From CAVQBL01 sp963710715 (GTDB lineage: Bacteria; Pseudomonadota; Gammaproteobacteria; DSM-16500): 64,000 bases of DNA. The notes under the pieces are model-generated. The model was not told the DNA's origin. It searched no databases and saw only the letters and a program-made list of their open reading frames with translations. Shown one piece after another: positions 49,740 to 59,413 of the stretch. The DNA is taken from NCBI GenBank assembly GCA_963710715.1, contig CAVQBL010000019.1, positions 1 to 64,000 on the forward strand. The letters run 5' to 3'. A program made the translations under genes and the position numbers. How positions within the stretch are numbered: the stretch's first letter is position 1; each line of letters opens with the position of its first letter.

Positions 49740-50103
49740 GACTAACCTCGTATAAATCACCATTAATAATCATTTCTTTTAACTCACTGTCAGGTGCATT
49801 TAATAAACTTTGAGCTAATTTTTTAAGTGTCTTTTCCTCTTGTTCATTTATGTTGTCGCTCTGGCTCTTCGGAAATCCATAAACAAAAATAGTTCTATGT
49901 CCTTTTTGAAAAACCACTATAGTTCTAAATCCGCCACGCTTTCCCTGCCCTTTGCGCGCCACACGCTTTTTAACTAGACTCCCACCTAAATTGGCATCAG
50001 TCAGCCCATGGTCAATTTCCTTGGCGGCTTTCATAAGAGTCGAGTCATTTAAACCTTCAGACTTAGCCCATTTGAAAAACATTTTGTTTTTAAAGATTCT
50101 CAT
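49732..50103 (-). CDS. RelE/HigB-like toxin
   Basis: 123 residues. GQGKRGGFRTIVVFQKGHRT followed by IFVYGFPKS is the core of a RelE-superfamily toxin of the type often annotated as DUF1044. It would cleave mRNA at the ribosome; catalytic residues cannot be fixed without alignment. It overlaps the antitoxin gene by 8 bases. Confidence 0.8.
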   Translation of the reverse strand: MRIFKNKMFFKWAKSEGLNDSTLMKAAKEIDHGLTDANLGGSLVKKRVARKGQGKRGGFRTIVVFQKGHRTIFVYGFPKSQSDNINEQEEKTLKKLAQSLLNAPDSELKEMIINGDLYEVSHE

Positions 50104-50177
50104 TTATCTCTTTTTTATAAGTATATCACTTAGTGGTGTATTTTTCAATACTCTCTTTTTCAAACCTTTAACCCGTG

Positions 50178-50792
50178 CTATCTGTAGATACCTGCTTTCT
50201 TAAATTGCTTCTCTTGATCCCCGTGATATTCATTGATGAGCCCTAATAGAACTGCTGGCAAATGGCTTACATTAGAAATACATTCAGGTACAAGCTGTTT
50301 TTCTGCATGTGTTAATATATCATTTAGAAATTCAGTATAACTTACGCGCAGAGGGTTACAAAATTTAGTAGCATTATTATCACAAAATTTTGAATCAATT
50401 CCTGCGTAAAGAAACGTTTTTAAAGAATCATAATCTTCATTTCCTTCTTTAATTGATTCTTTTAGCGCCAGAATAAGATCCGTGTTGCATTTTGCTTCAG
50501 TTATGCTTTTTTGGAATTTATTAGCGCGATTTCTACCTGCGGTACGAAAAAATTTATTTTGTATCTCACTCAAATAGTCTTCCACAGATTCCTCTAATGA
50601 CATTTTGAATTTATCAAAATTCGAAAGAATTTTATTTACTGATTCTTCTATAAAAATCTCATAGTGGGATCTTGCATTAGCTATAGCTTTAGCTCTAGTT
50701 TTCGCGCGCAATCCTGCAGCCCTCATTATCTCGCCCTGAAGACTTATTTTTTGTCCTAAAGATAAAGAACTTGAACCACTACTAAAAAACAT
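50178..50792 (-). CDS. Hypothetical protein, 204 residues
   Basis: Unrecognised. Soluble, mostly helical, with a charged middle (LEESVEDYLSEIQNKFFRTA). GAGGAGG lies 7 bases before the ATG, a strong site. It stands 74 bases upstream of the toxin gene on the same strand and could share its transcript. No signal peptide, no TM segments. Confidence 0.6.
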   Translation of the reverse strand: MFFSSGSSSLSLGQKISLQGEIMRAAGLRAKTRAKAIANARSHYEIFIEESVNKILSNFDKFKMSLEESVEDYLSEIQNKFFRTAGRNRANKFQKSITEAKCNTDLILALKESIKEGNEDYDSLKTFLYAGIDSKFCDNNATKFCNPLRVSYTEFLNDILTHAEKQLVPECISNVSHLPAVLLGLINEYHGDQEKQFKKAGIYR

Positions 50793-50909
50793 AACTATTC
50801 CTCCTCGGTTATTATGCTTTAATATAGATTAATTTAGAATTTTTTGTAAGTACGCACATATTTGTGATATAGTATCAAATTATATACTTAGTATTTCAAG
50901 AGGTCACTG

Positions 50910-51260
50910 ATGAAAACAAAAGGAAAACGTCGTATCAATAACTGTCATTATGGGTGCGCTGTTGAAGCAGCGTTTGATGTCATCGGCAATAAATGGAAAG
51001 GAGTTATCTTATTTCATTTACTTGAAGGCAAAAAACGTTTTAACGAACTTCGTAAATTGATTCCAAGTGTAACTCAAAGAATGTTAACGCTACAACTGCG
51101 TGAATTAGAAAAAGATAGAGTAATTTCTCGTAAAATTTATCCAGAAATACCACCAAAAGTTGAGTATTCATTAACCTCTTCTGGTACGGAGCTAAAGCCA
51201 CTCTTGCTTTCGCTACGAGAATGGGGCGCTCGTGTTATGCAAAAAAATATCAAATCGTAA
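50910..51260 (+). CDS. HxlR-family transcriptional regulator
   Basis: 116 residues. CAVEAAFDVIGNKWKGVILF, FNELRKLIPSVTQRMLTLQL and VEYSLTSSGTELKPLL are the winged-helix HxlR pattern. The conserved Cys near the start is present and could sense oxidants or electrophiles. It is divergent from the 204-residue gene; no obvious target next to it. Confidence 0.88.
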   Translation: MKTKGKRRINNCHYGCAVEAAFDVIGNKWKGVILFHLLEGKKRFNELRKLIPSVTQRMLTLQLRELEKDRVISRKIYPEIPPKVEYSLTSSGTELKPLLLSLREWGARVMQKNIKS

Positions 51261-51409
51261 TTTTAAATAGGAATCGGGTCTTATTATCAACTTCTTCTGT
51301 GGAACATAGCGTACAGCCAAAACCTGTTTTTTATACCTGTTGCTAAACGTACATAATAAACGTGTGAAACAAAAAATATCACTAGAAAATCTTTATTTTT
51401 TAGACTATA

Positions 51410-51436
51410 CTCCGAAAAATACGGTAATTTTCGGAG
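51410..51436. promoter_or_regulatory. Palindrome before the DUF4143 gene
   Basis: Arms CTCCGAAAA and TTTTCGGAG (9 bp) with a 9-base loop, ending one base before the ATG at 51438. It would cover the ribosome binding site, so the mRNA start could be folded away or the DNA bound by a repressor. Confidence 0.4.
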
Positions 51437-51437
51437 C

Positions 51438-52619
51438 ATGGTCTTTTTTATGATTGAAATTCAGCGTTTATTACAATTGCCCCCTCAAGCCCATACTTTG
51501 CTTTTTGGGGCAAGGAATACTGGAAAAAGCACGCTAGTGACTAAAATCTATCCGCCTCAATCCAGCTTATTAATTGACTTACTTGATAACAATGAAGAAG
51601 AACGCTTTGCAAAAGATCCAGAAGCCTTGAGCCAAATTGTTGCGGCGCTTCCTGACAGCACGACACACATTATCATTGATGAAATTCAAAAAAATCCTCG
51701 TTTATTAAATGTTGTGCAGCGTCTCATGAAGAAAAAAAATAAATTTTTTGTGATGACAGGATCCAGTGCTCGCAAGCTAAAACAGGGGTCTGCTAATTTA
51801 CTTGCAGGACGTGCATTTGTTTATCATTTATTTCCGTTTACTTCTATCGAATTAGGCAGTTATTTCAATCTGGATGAGGCATTACGGTGGGGAACGTTGC
51901 CAGAAATTTTATTATACAAAGAAGACAAGTTGCGCCAGGAGTTTTTGAATGCCTATGCGCATACTTATTTGAAAGAAGAAATTTGGGCTGAACATTTAAT
52001 TAGAAAATTAGACCCATTTCGTTCTTTTCTTGAAGCAGCAGCGCAAAGCAATGGAAAAATCATTAATTTCAGCACTATTTCACGTGATGTGGGTGTCGAT
52101 GATAAAACCGTCCAGACATATTATTCCATTTTGGTTGATACATTGGTTGGCTTTTTTTTAGAACCCTATCACGGGTCTTTTCGAAAACGTTTAAGCGGAA
52201 AACCCAAGTTTTATTTCTTTGATACTGGCGTGGTTCGTGCTTTGGCTAAATTAACGAGCGTTCCTCTTGTGTCTCAAACAAATGGTTATGGAAATGCCTT
52301 TGAACATTTTATTATTTTAGAGTGCATGCGGTTAGCAGACTATTATCGTTGCGATTTCCGTTTTTCTTATTTGCGTACAACCAGTGATGCAGAAATTGAT
52401 TTGATTGTCGAACGTCCTGGTAAACCTTTATTGTGTATAGAAATTAAGAGCTCAACCGATGTGCAAACATCCGATATCAGTGTTTTTCAGCGTTTGTGCA
52501 ACGATATTCCTGATTGTGAAGGCGTTTGTTTTTCGAATGATAAATATGCCAAGGTACTAGGAAATGTGACTGTTTATCCTTGGCAGGCAGGATTAAGAAA
52601 ATTTTTCGTGCCTTATTGA
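51438..52619 (+). CDS. DUF4143/AAA ATPase
   Basis: 393 residues. Walker A GARNTGKSTLV, Walker B THIIIDEIQKNP, sensor VMTGSSARKLK, and the C-terminal DUF4143 nuclease-like part (KFYFFDTGVVRAL, SYLRTTSDAEIDLIVE, CIEIKSS). This family is widespread and mobile; biochemical roles are poorly known. An internal ATG at 51450 may be used instead. It is convergent with purN, their ends overlapping by 7 bases. Confidence 0.85.
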   Translation: MVFFMIEIQRLLQLPPQAHTLLFGARNTGKSTLVTKIYPPQSSLLIDLLDNNEEERFAKDPEALSQIVAALPDSTTHIIIDEIQKNPRLLNVVQRLMKKKNKFFVMTGSSARKLKQGSANLLAGRAFVYHLFPFTSIELGSYFNLDEALRWGTLPEILLYKEDKLRQEFLNAYAHTYLKEEIWAEHLIRKLDPFRSFLEAAAQSNGKIINFSTISRDVGVDDKTVQTYYSILVDTLVGFFLEPYHGSFRKRLSGKPKFYFFDTGVVRALAKLTSVPLVSQTNGYGNAFEHFIILECMRLADYYRCDFRFSYLRTTSDAEIDLIVERPGKPLLCIEIKSSTDVQTSDISVFQRLCNDIPDCEGVCFSNDKYAKVLGNVTVYPWQAGLRKFFVPY

Positions 52620-53191
52620 TTACCCTTGAAGCGATTAATCACTTCAACCAACGTCTCCCCTTCCAACTCTTGCACTCTCTTCTTTAAACTTTCAACGGTA
52701 TCATTCAATAATACAGCGCATTTTTTCTGAAGAATAATCGGCCCTGCGTCCACTTCTTCTGTCACATAATGCACGGTACAGCCCGTCTCTTTCACGCCGG
52801 ATGCTAAAACAGCTTGGTGTACATCTTGATCCATGCCGCCAGCAAACGCCGGCAACAAAGAAGGATGCACATTAATAATTTTGTTACGCCATTCTGCAAC
52901 AAATTCACTGGATAAAATACGCATATACCCAATCAACACTACAAAATCCACATCAGCAGCGCGCAGAAGAGATGAAATTTTTTTATCATACTCTGCACGT
53001 TTCAAATTGATTGGATCTACAAATTGTGCGCGCAACCCATTGGCACGCGCTCGTTCTAAAATCATTGCGTCCATTTTATTACTAATAACTATTGCAATGT
53101 TTGCTGCTAAGTGTTGTTTTTGAATAGCAGCAATCAATGCCAACATATCTGTGCCACGCGTTGAACCCAGAATACCAAGACGAATACTCAT
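52613..53191 (-). CDS. purN: GAR transformylase PurN
   Basis: 192 residues, intact. GILGSTRGTDMLALI, VVLIGYMRILSSEFV and IINVHPSLLPAFAGGMDQDV (catalytic Asn/His), then VTEEVDAGPIILQ. It formylates GAR with 10-formyl-THF. The ATG overlaps the purD stop (ATGA). Confidence 0.93.
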   Translation of the reverse strand: MSIRLGILGSTRGTDMLALIAAIQKQHLAANIAIVISNKMDAMILERARANGLRAQFVDPINLKRAEYDKKISSLLRAADVDFVVLIGYMRILSSEFVAEWRNKIINVHPSLLPAFAGGMDQDVHQAVLASGVKETGCTVHYVTEEVDAGPIILQKKCAVLLNDTVESLKKRVQELEGETLVEVINRFKGNQ

Positions 53192-54525
53192 AGGGCTGCG
53201 TATTCTCTGTGTCGTAAATTTTGCATTTGCTGAATGCGCCGGTTAATCAATTCACGCGTGCCAATATCTTCACGATGAAATAATTTTCCTTGCACGCGTT
53301 TAATTTCATTTTCTGCAATTCTTTCTGCTTCTAAAATTGTTTTAGCCACGCCAACGACAGCAACTGCTCGCGAACCTGTTGCATAAAGTGTTTCGCCAAT
53401 TTGATTAACAGCTGCCAAATAAAGTTGCTCCGGATGTTGAACACGTGAAACATCAATCACTGAATTTTTGACGGGATGATCGGGATAACCTTCAGGCACT
53501 GCATATTTACAAACGGTTGCCATGTTAGCAAACCGCACTTTATCTTGCGACAATTTACCCTGCACCATAGCATGACAAATTTCGACAAAATCGCTTTCTA
53601 AAATGGCTAACACATTCATCGCTTCGGGATCGCCAAAGCGCGCATTAAATTCAATTAATTACACACCATCTTTTGTCGCGATAAAACTACCATACAAAAT
53701 ACCTATATATCTTTCACGATACTTGGCTGTTAAAGCAGTGAATTATAGATTCATTAATATGTTGTGCTTTTTCAATGTCCATTTCTGTTAAAAATGGCAA
53801 GCGATGATTAGCATCGGAATAACTTCCCATCCCCCCGGTATTAGGGCCTTCATCATTTATAAATGCCCGTTTGTGATCTTGCACAACAGGCATAGGAATT
53901 AAAACATTTGCCATCACAAAAACATAATAACGAAAATTCTTGGCCAATTAATTTTTCTTCGATAACAAAAGTCTGCCCTTGTGCGTGCAATTCTTGGCAA
54001 AATTCATACGCTTCACGTAGTGAATGCAAATGATCGCCTGCGACTTTGACACCTTTACCGCCCATCAAGCCATTGGCTTTAATGACATAATCGATCTTCA
54101 CCCAATTCATGCAAAAATTCTTTTACGTCTGGCTAAATCATGCAAATGACTTGATATCCGGATCCGGGTATATGATATTTTTTTATGTAAATCGCGAGCA
54201 AATGCTTTACTTGTTTCAATTTGCGCTAATTGTTTTTTTGGTCCGATAGTGGGAATGGCATGTTCCCATAATGCATCTGCCAAGCCTTTTTCCAGCGGCG
54301 CTTCAGGACCAATGATCGCTAATATCAATTTGCCATTCCTTCGCAACTTTGACAATATCATCACATGCGAGCAATATCACCCATCACAATATTGTGTAGT
54401 AATTGTTTAATGCCGGGATTAATGGCTGTGCCATAACAAAAAATATGTGGCTGTTGCGGCGAACGATGCAAGGCTTTTGCAATAGCATGTTCACGTGCGC
54501 CTGAACCAACAATTAAAATATTCAT
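53188..54525 (-). pseudogene. purD: GAR synthetase PurD, frame-disrupted
   Basis: Starts MNILIVGSGAREHAIAKALH after GAGG at the ATG at 54525. ATP-grasp pieces follow in three phases: LAIIGPEAPLEKGLADALWE, YVIKANGLMGGKGVKVAG, GPNTGGMGSYSD, SRVQHPEQLYLAAV. It ligates phosphoribosylamine and glycine. At least seven breaks are seen, for example near 54369 (an extra base in ATTGCTCGCA) and 54323. The last 144 residues are in one frame. Conserved residues persist on both sides of each break. Confidence 0.85.
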
Positions 54526-54544
54526 TGCTCACCTCGCTCACCCA

Positions 54545-56012
54545 TCACGTTGGCGATGCTAATTTCTTTGATTTTTGTTCATCTAATATTGCCTGTGATA
54601 TAATCGTCCATCCATACACGCCATGCAAGGTTGTTCAATATGATGATCGCCACGACGCGTAACTGCTTCAACCAAATCTTCCTAGTTCTGATACAATAAT
54701 TTATCCACGCCAAGATATTCGCGAATTTCTTCCACTGTGTTATGCGCTGCAATTAATTCATCGCGTGAAGGCATATCAATACCATAAAAACAGGGATTTT
54801 TAATCGGTGGACAGGTGGAAACAAAATAAATTTCTTTCGCACCAAATTCACGTACCATTTTAACAATTTCACGCGAGTGGTGCCGCGCACAATACTGTCA
54901 TCCACAATTAACACTTTTTTATTTTCAATTTCGGTTTTTTGCGGCGTTAATTTATAGCGCACGCTGCGAGCTGCGTTCTTTACCATCAGGCATAATAAAG
55001 GTGCGGCCAATAAAAGGATTTTTATATAAACCTTCGGAATAACGCACACCAATTCATGTGCAAAAGATAAAGCAGCCGTATTGGAGGTAAACGGCGCGGG
55101 AATAACGACATCGGGAATATATCAGGATAAGTTTCTTTCCAACGCCGTGCTAGATTTTGTCCCATGCGCAAACGTGAACGATAAACACTGACGTTATTTA
55201 ACGTAGAATCCGGACGTGCAAAATAAACATATTCAAAAATACAAGGTCTAAATTCGTTTTTGCTCAACGATCTCGACGAAATAATTTACCTGCGTGATTA
55301 ACATAAACGACTTCACCCGGTTGCAAATCTCCTACTGGCTCAAAACCCAAGGCATAAAACATGGTATGTTTCAGAAGCAAAAATATAATCTTTCGTGCCA
55401 TCTGCATTGTTGCGCTCACCCATCACTAAAGGGCGAATACCATGCGGATCACGGAAAGCAACCAAGCCCTTGCCAATAATGACACTGACAGCGGAATAAG
55501 AACCTTCGCACACGTGCATAAATATTTTTCACCGATTGCACAAATGCTTAGTAAAAAATCGCGTCGTCATCGTCATGCTACATATTCACCTTGATCGATA
55601 CCATCTGCCAATAAATGTAATAATACTTCTGAATCAAGAGATGAATTTAAATGTCTATGTTTTTGATGCGTGATTTCATCTGCTAATTCTTGGTAATTAA
55701 CTAAATTGCCATTATGAGCTAAAGCGATTCCGCGCGGACTGCCAATCCATAAGGGTTGTACATCAGCAATCGTTATAACCGCCAGCAGTTGGATAGCGTG
55801 TATGACCAATACCTATATTGCCATTGAGTTGCAAAACATCATCCGGAGTAAAGATTTCACGCACCAAACCTAAGCCATGTTTAGCATAAAATCGTTCGTC
55901 TGCAGGTGAAAATACCCGCAGCATCTTGGCCACGATGTTGCAGATGAATCAAGCTATCGTAAAGTTCCGCTGCGACGGTTGCGTGACTATAAATACCGAC
56001 AATTCCGCACAT
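54545..56012 (-). pseudogene. purF: Amidophosphoribosyltransferase PurF, frame-disrupted
   Basis: MCGIVGIYSHATVAAELYDS begins with the catalytic Cys2 of the glutaminase; IGSPRGIALAHNGNL, VAFRDPHGIRPLVMGE, and the PRPP loop VLIVDDSIVRGTT are present. The end reads GDYITGN, then DEQKSKKLASPT after correcting two extra bases. It makes phosphoribosylamine, the first committed step. About ten breaks, most an extra base (for example GATTGCTGATG, in which one T is surplus), two at least a missing base. Confidence 0.85.
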
Positions 56013-56028
56013 GGTGGCCTGTTTGAAT

Positions 56029-56055
56029 GGTGGACACGCTAACGCTTTGTCCACC
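56029..56055. repeat. REP-like palindrome, copy 2
   Basis: Arms GGTGGACA and TGTCCACC (8 bp) with loop CGCTAACGCTT, followed by CTA. Same family as 46001-46034. It lies in the 77-bp purC-purF gap. Confidence 0.6.
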
Positions 56056-56089
56056 CTACATACTCGCAAATACCCAGCAAGATGACGCA

Positions 56090-57055
56090 TTATTCTATCC
56101 ACGTGCTGGGCATTGCTGAGTTTGAAAAATTAAATTTATTTCCTGTAATCATTTCATAAAGTTGAATATAACGCGAAGCCAACTTAACAATTAATTCTGC
56201 GGTGCTTCGGGTAGTACTTCATCTTTGTAAGGATCACAATTTTCGGCAAACCATAAGCGTAAAAATTCTTTATCGATATTTTCGGGTTCTAATTGCTTAG
56301 CAAAACGTTCTGCGTAACTGTCGGCTAACCAATAACGACTTGAGTCAGGCGTATGAATTTCATCCACCAAAATAATTTTGCCATCTGCATCTTTGCCAAA
56401 TTCATATTTGGTATCCACTAAAATCAAACCATGTTTTGCAGCTATTTCAACACCAAATTGATAAAGATTGCAATGGCAGCATGTAGCTGGCTTCGTCCCA
56501 ATCTGCTTGAGTCATCAAGCCTTCAGCAATAATTTCTGCGGGACTAATAGGTCTATCATGTTTTTTTTCTTTGGTGGTCGGCGTTAACACAGGTTTTGCT
56601 AATTTTTGATTTTTACGCAAGCCTTCAGGCAAAGCATTGCCGCAATAATTGCGCACGCCATTTTTATATTGCGTCCACAAGTGCGGTGCTTGTTGTTCCA
56701 GTAATATAACCGCGCACGACAAATTCAATCGGGAAATACTTTGCATTTTTTAGCAATGATGACATTCGGATCAGGAATAGCAATCAAATGATTTGGAATA
56801 ATATGCTCGGTTTGTTCAAACCACCAAGCACTAGTTAAATTCAACACTTGTCCTTTGTAAGGCACCGACAGCCAGACGCGATCAAAAGCACTCAGCCTAT
56901 CCGTCGTGATCAAAATCAGTTTATCACCCAAGATCATAAGTATCACGCACTTTACCTTGGTATTTTTTACCGGAGGAAATATTAGTTTCCGTTAAACAAA
57001 AAGGCAAAGCTTGTTGAATTTGATCTGAGTAATCTTTAATAGTGGTAGCAGTCAT
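56090..57055 (-). pseudogene. purC: SAICAR synthase PurC, frame-disrupted
   Basis: Starts MTATTIKDYSDQIQQ at 57055; YQGKVRDTYDLGDKLILITT, DRLSAFDRV, PIEFVVRGYITG and LILVDTKYEFGKDADGKI follow. It joins CAIR and aspartate. After the frame ends at 56191 the next phase continues ELIVKLASRYIQLYEMITGN to a TAA at 56090-56092. The corrected length, about 300 residues, is of the longer, eukaryote-like PurC form. At least five one-base breaks, traced ones are extra bases (for example CTTGGGTGAT, near 56934). Confidence 0.83.
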
Positions 57056-57542
57056 GGGCATATGGGATTAAATAATAATATGAGGTTAATAAAGAATCCG
57101 TTATGTCGGTTATATTCTTCCTTCGCTGTAAATGCCACAAAATACCATGTCGTAATGCGCGAACACCTTTAATTGCAAAATGATCTTCAGCATTTGTTAA
57201 TTTTTGCTGACCAATCATATCTTCTTTGGCACGAACTAAAAACGACACTTGCTTGGCAGTTTGATCAGGCAGGATTTAACTACTTTTCTTTACGTTCATT
57301 AAATAACACACCGCTTTTTTTAATTTCCTGCTAAGCGTCTCGTTGAATCACATTCAATTTCCCAATGAATTTGGCGCTTCACTGTTGACGGGCAAATCTA
57401 TCTTGTCGTAACGTATTTTGCACGGACAATGCGTGATTATCAGTAATAATTAATTCAACAGACACATTGCATGCCGCTGTGTCGCGCTTGATATCGTTGA
57501 AGCTGTTTGCGGACGCGTGGATAATAATGCAGTGGACGGCAT
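57052..57542 (-). pseudogene. Small protein between purQ and purC, frame-disrupted
   Basis: Fragments in three phases: SVELIITDNHALSVQNTLRQ, IHWEIECDST, EIKKSGVLFNERKEK, FLVRAKEDMIGQQK, HFAIKGVRALRHGILWHL and a hydrophobic end FFINLILLFNPICP. Its TGA overlaps the purC ATG. It occupies the place of purS, which small-type PurL needs with PurQ, but I do not recognise the PurS fold with certainty; the tail could be a membrane anchor. Boundaries approximate. Confidence 0.5.
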
Positions 57543-57546
57543 TTGT

Positions 57547-58293
57547 TCATATGACCTTCGGCAATATAATCACGCATGGATTGAAAAATAGCATCGCCAT
57601 TTGTCGTGCGCTCAGGATGCGGCATCATCGCCATGACATTGCCCGCTTTATTTGAAATAGCGGCGATATTATCCATATGAACCATTTGGATTAATCGGAA
57701 ATTATCGATGATGTTGCCTTGCTGCATCACAATATTGAAATACATTTAAACCTTGTGCTTCGATTTCTTGCAATAAAGCCGGCGGACATAACAAAACGAC
57801 CTTCGCCATGCGCAACTGGAACATGTAAAATATCTTTTGGTGTGAAATGGCGAGTGAACGCATTGCGTTGATAATTATCGGACAAACGCATATTGATCCA
57901 AGCATTATAATAACCCGTGCCCAAAACTTTGCCGTGCTGCAATGCGTTTATTTTCCGTTAGCACCATGCCCAATTTATTATTTTCAAGTCCGGCACTAAA
58001 CCCGTTTCCACCAAAATTTGCGCGCCATTGCAAATACCTAAAATCGGGTTTGCCTTTTTCACTTTGCTGCTTGATTTCTTGCATAATGGGATCTAGCGCC
58101 GCAATGATTCCGGCACGAGAACGATCTTCATAAGAAAAACCACCGACAATAATATAGCCAGCCAATTCAGCGTAATTTTTCTTTGCGATTCATTCCATAA
58201 AAATTCAACCGGCTCCATACCTGCACGTTTGACCGCAAGCATGGTTTCGCGTTCACAATTGGAACCTGGAAATTGAACGATAGCAATGCGCAT
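57547..58293 (-). pseudogene. purQ: FGAM synthase subunit PurQ, frame-disrupted
   Basis: MRIAIVQFPGSNCERETMLA starts a class I glutamine amidotransferase; GYIIVGGFSYEDRSRAG, LGICNGAQ-like KFRYLQWRANFGG region, and the catalytic HPERTTNGDAIFQSM end are found in several phases. It supplies ammonia to PurL. About five one-base breaks. End coordinate approximate. Confidence 0.8.
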
Positions 58294-58298
58294 AAGAT

Positions 58299-59343
58299 TA
58301 ACTACTTCTTGATCGCCATTAACAACATGACCAATTTCATAAAGAGGAAATGCAGGAAATTTTTTAACGCTGCTTCACGCATTGTCGGTAACTACTCTGC
58401 GGCGCACAATCATCACCAAACCCACACCCATATTAAACGTGCGATACATTTCATTATCGTCTAAGCTGTCCAAGTTGCGCAACACATGAAAAAACGGCTT
58501 GTTGCGGCCAAGCATCTTTTGTTAATTTCACCGCGCAATCCGTCGGCAAAATACGCGGAATATTTTCTAATAAACCACCGCCGGTAATATGCGCCATGCC
58601 TTTAATGGCGACATTTTGTTGCAATAAATGTAAAACGGGTCGCGTGTAATTAATATGGGGTTCTAATAATACTTCACCTAATGATTGCGTTTAATTCTGG
58701 CAAATGGGAATCGACATGATAATTTCCCGACTTCAAAAAATAATTTGCGCGCGAGTGAATAGCCATTGGTGTGCAAGCCACTGGAAGTAAATGCCAACAC
58801 CACATCACCGGCAACAATATCTTTACCCAATGATGGCTTTATCTTTTTCAACCACACCGGTGATCACACCGACTAAATCATGTTCTCCAGGCAAATACGT
58901 GCCTGGCATTTCTGCGGTTTCACCCCCACCAGTGAAATATCATTTTCGCGACAAGCTTTAACCATGCCTGAAACAATTTGTTCGATGATTTCAGGATTTA
59001 ATTTATCATTGGCAATATAATCTAAGAACGTCAGTGGTTTTGCGCCCAGCACAATAATATCATTCGTCGTCGCACTGACAAGATCGATGCCGATCGTGTC
59101 AAATTTTTGCATCATGCGTGCAACCATCATTTTGGTGCCAACACCATCAATGCTTTGCACTAACACAGGATGTTTATATTCACGCAATGCATCGGTTTTA
59201 AATCATACATCGCACCAAAACTGCCAATGCCGGTTAATACTGCTGGTGAAAAAGTACTTTCCACCGACTTTTTTAATGCGCTTAACTGCTTCATTGCCAG
59301 CATGCAATATCAACACCTGCAGCTTTATAATCGACACTGTCAT
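58299..59343 (-). pseudogene. purM: AIR synthetase PurM, frame-disrupted
   Basis: Corrected start SVDYKAAGVDI; then VLVQSIDGVGTKMMVARMMQ, GIDLVSATTNDIIVLGAKPL, AFTSSGLHTNGYSL, MAHITGGGLLENIPRI and the end YEIGHVVNGDQEVVN. It converts FGAM to AIR. About eight breaks. It is 70 bases downstream of purL. Confidence 0.83.
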
Positions 59344-59413
59344 TATAATAACCTCTCTCGTAAGCCATTTTCCCAAGCGGTTTTTGCGTCACTGCAATGG
59401 GTAAATCAATACA

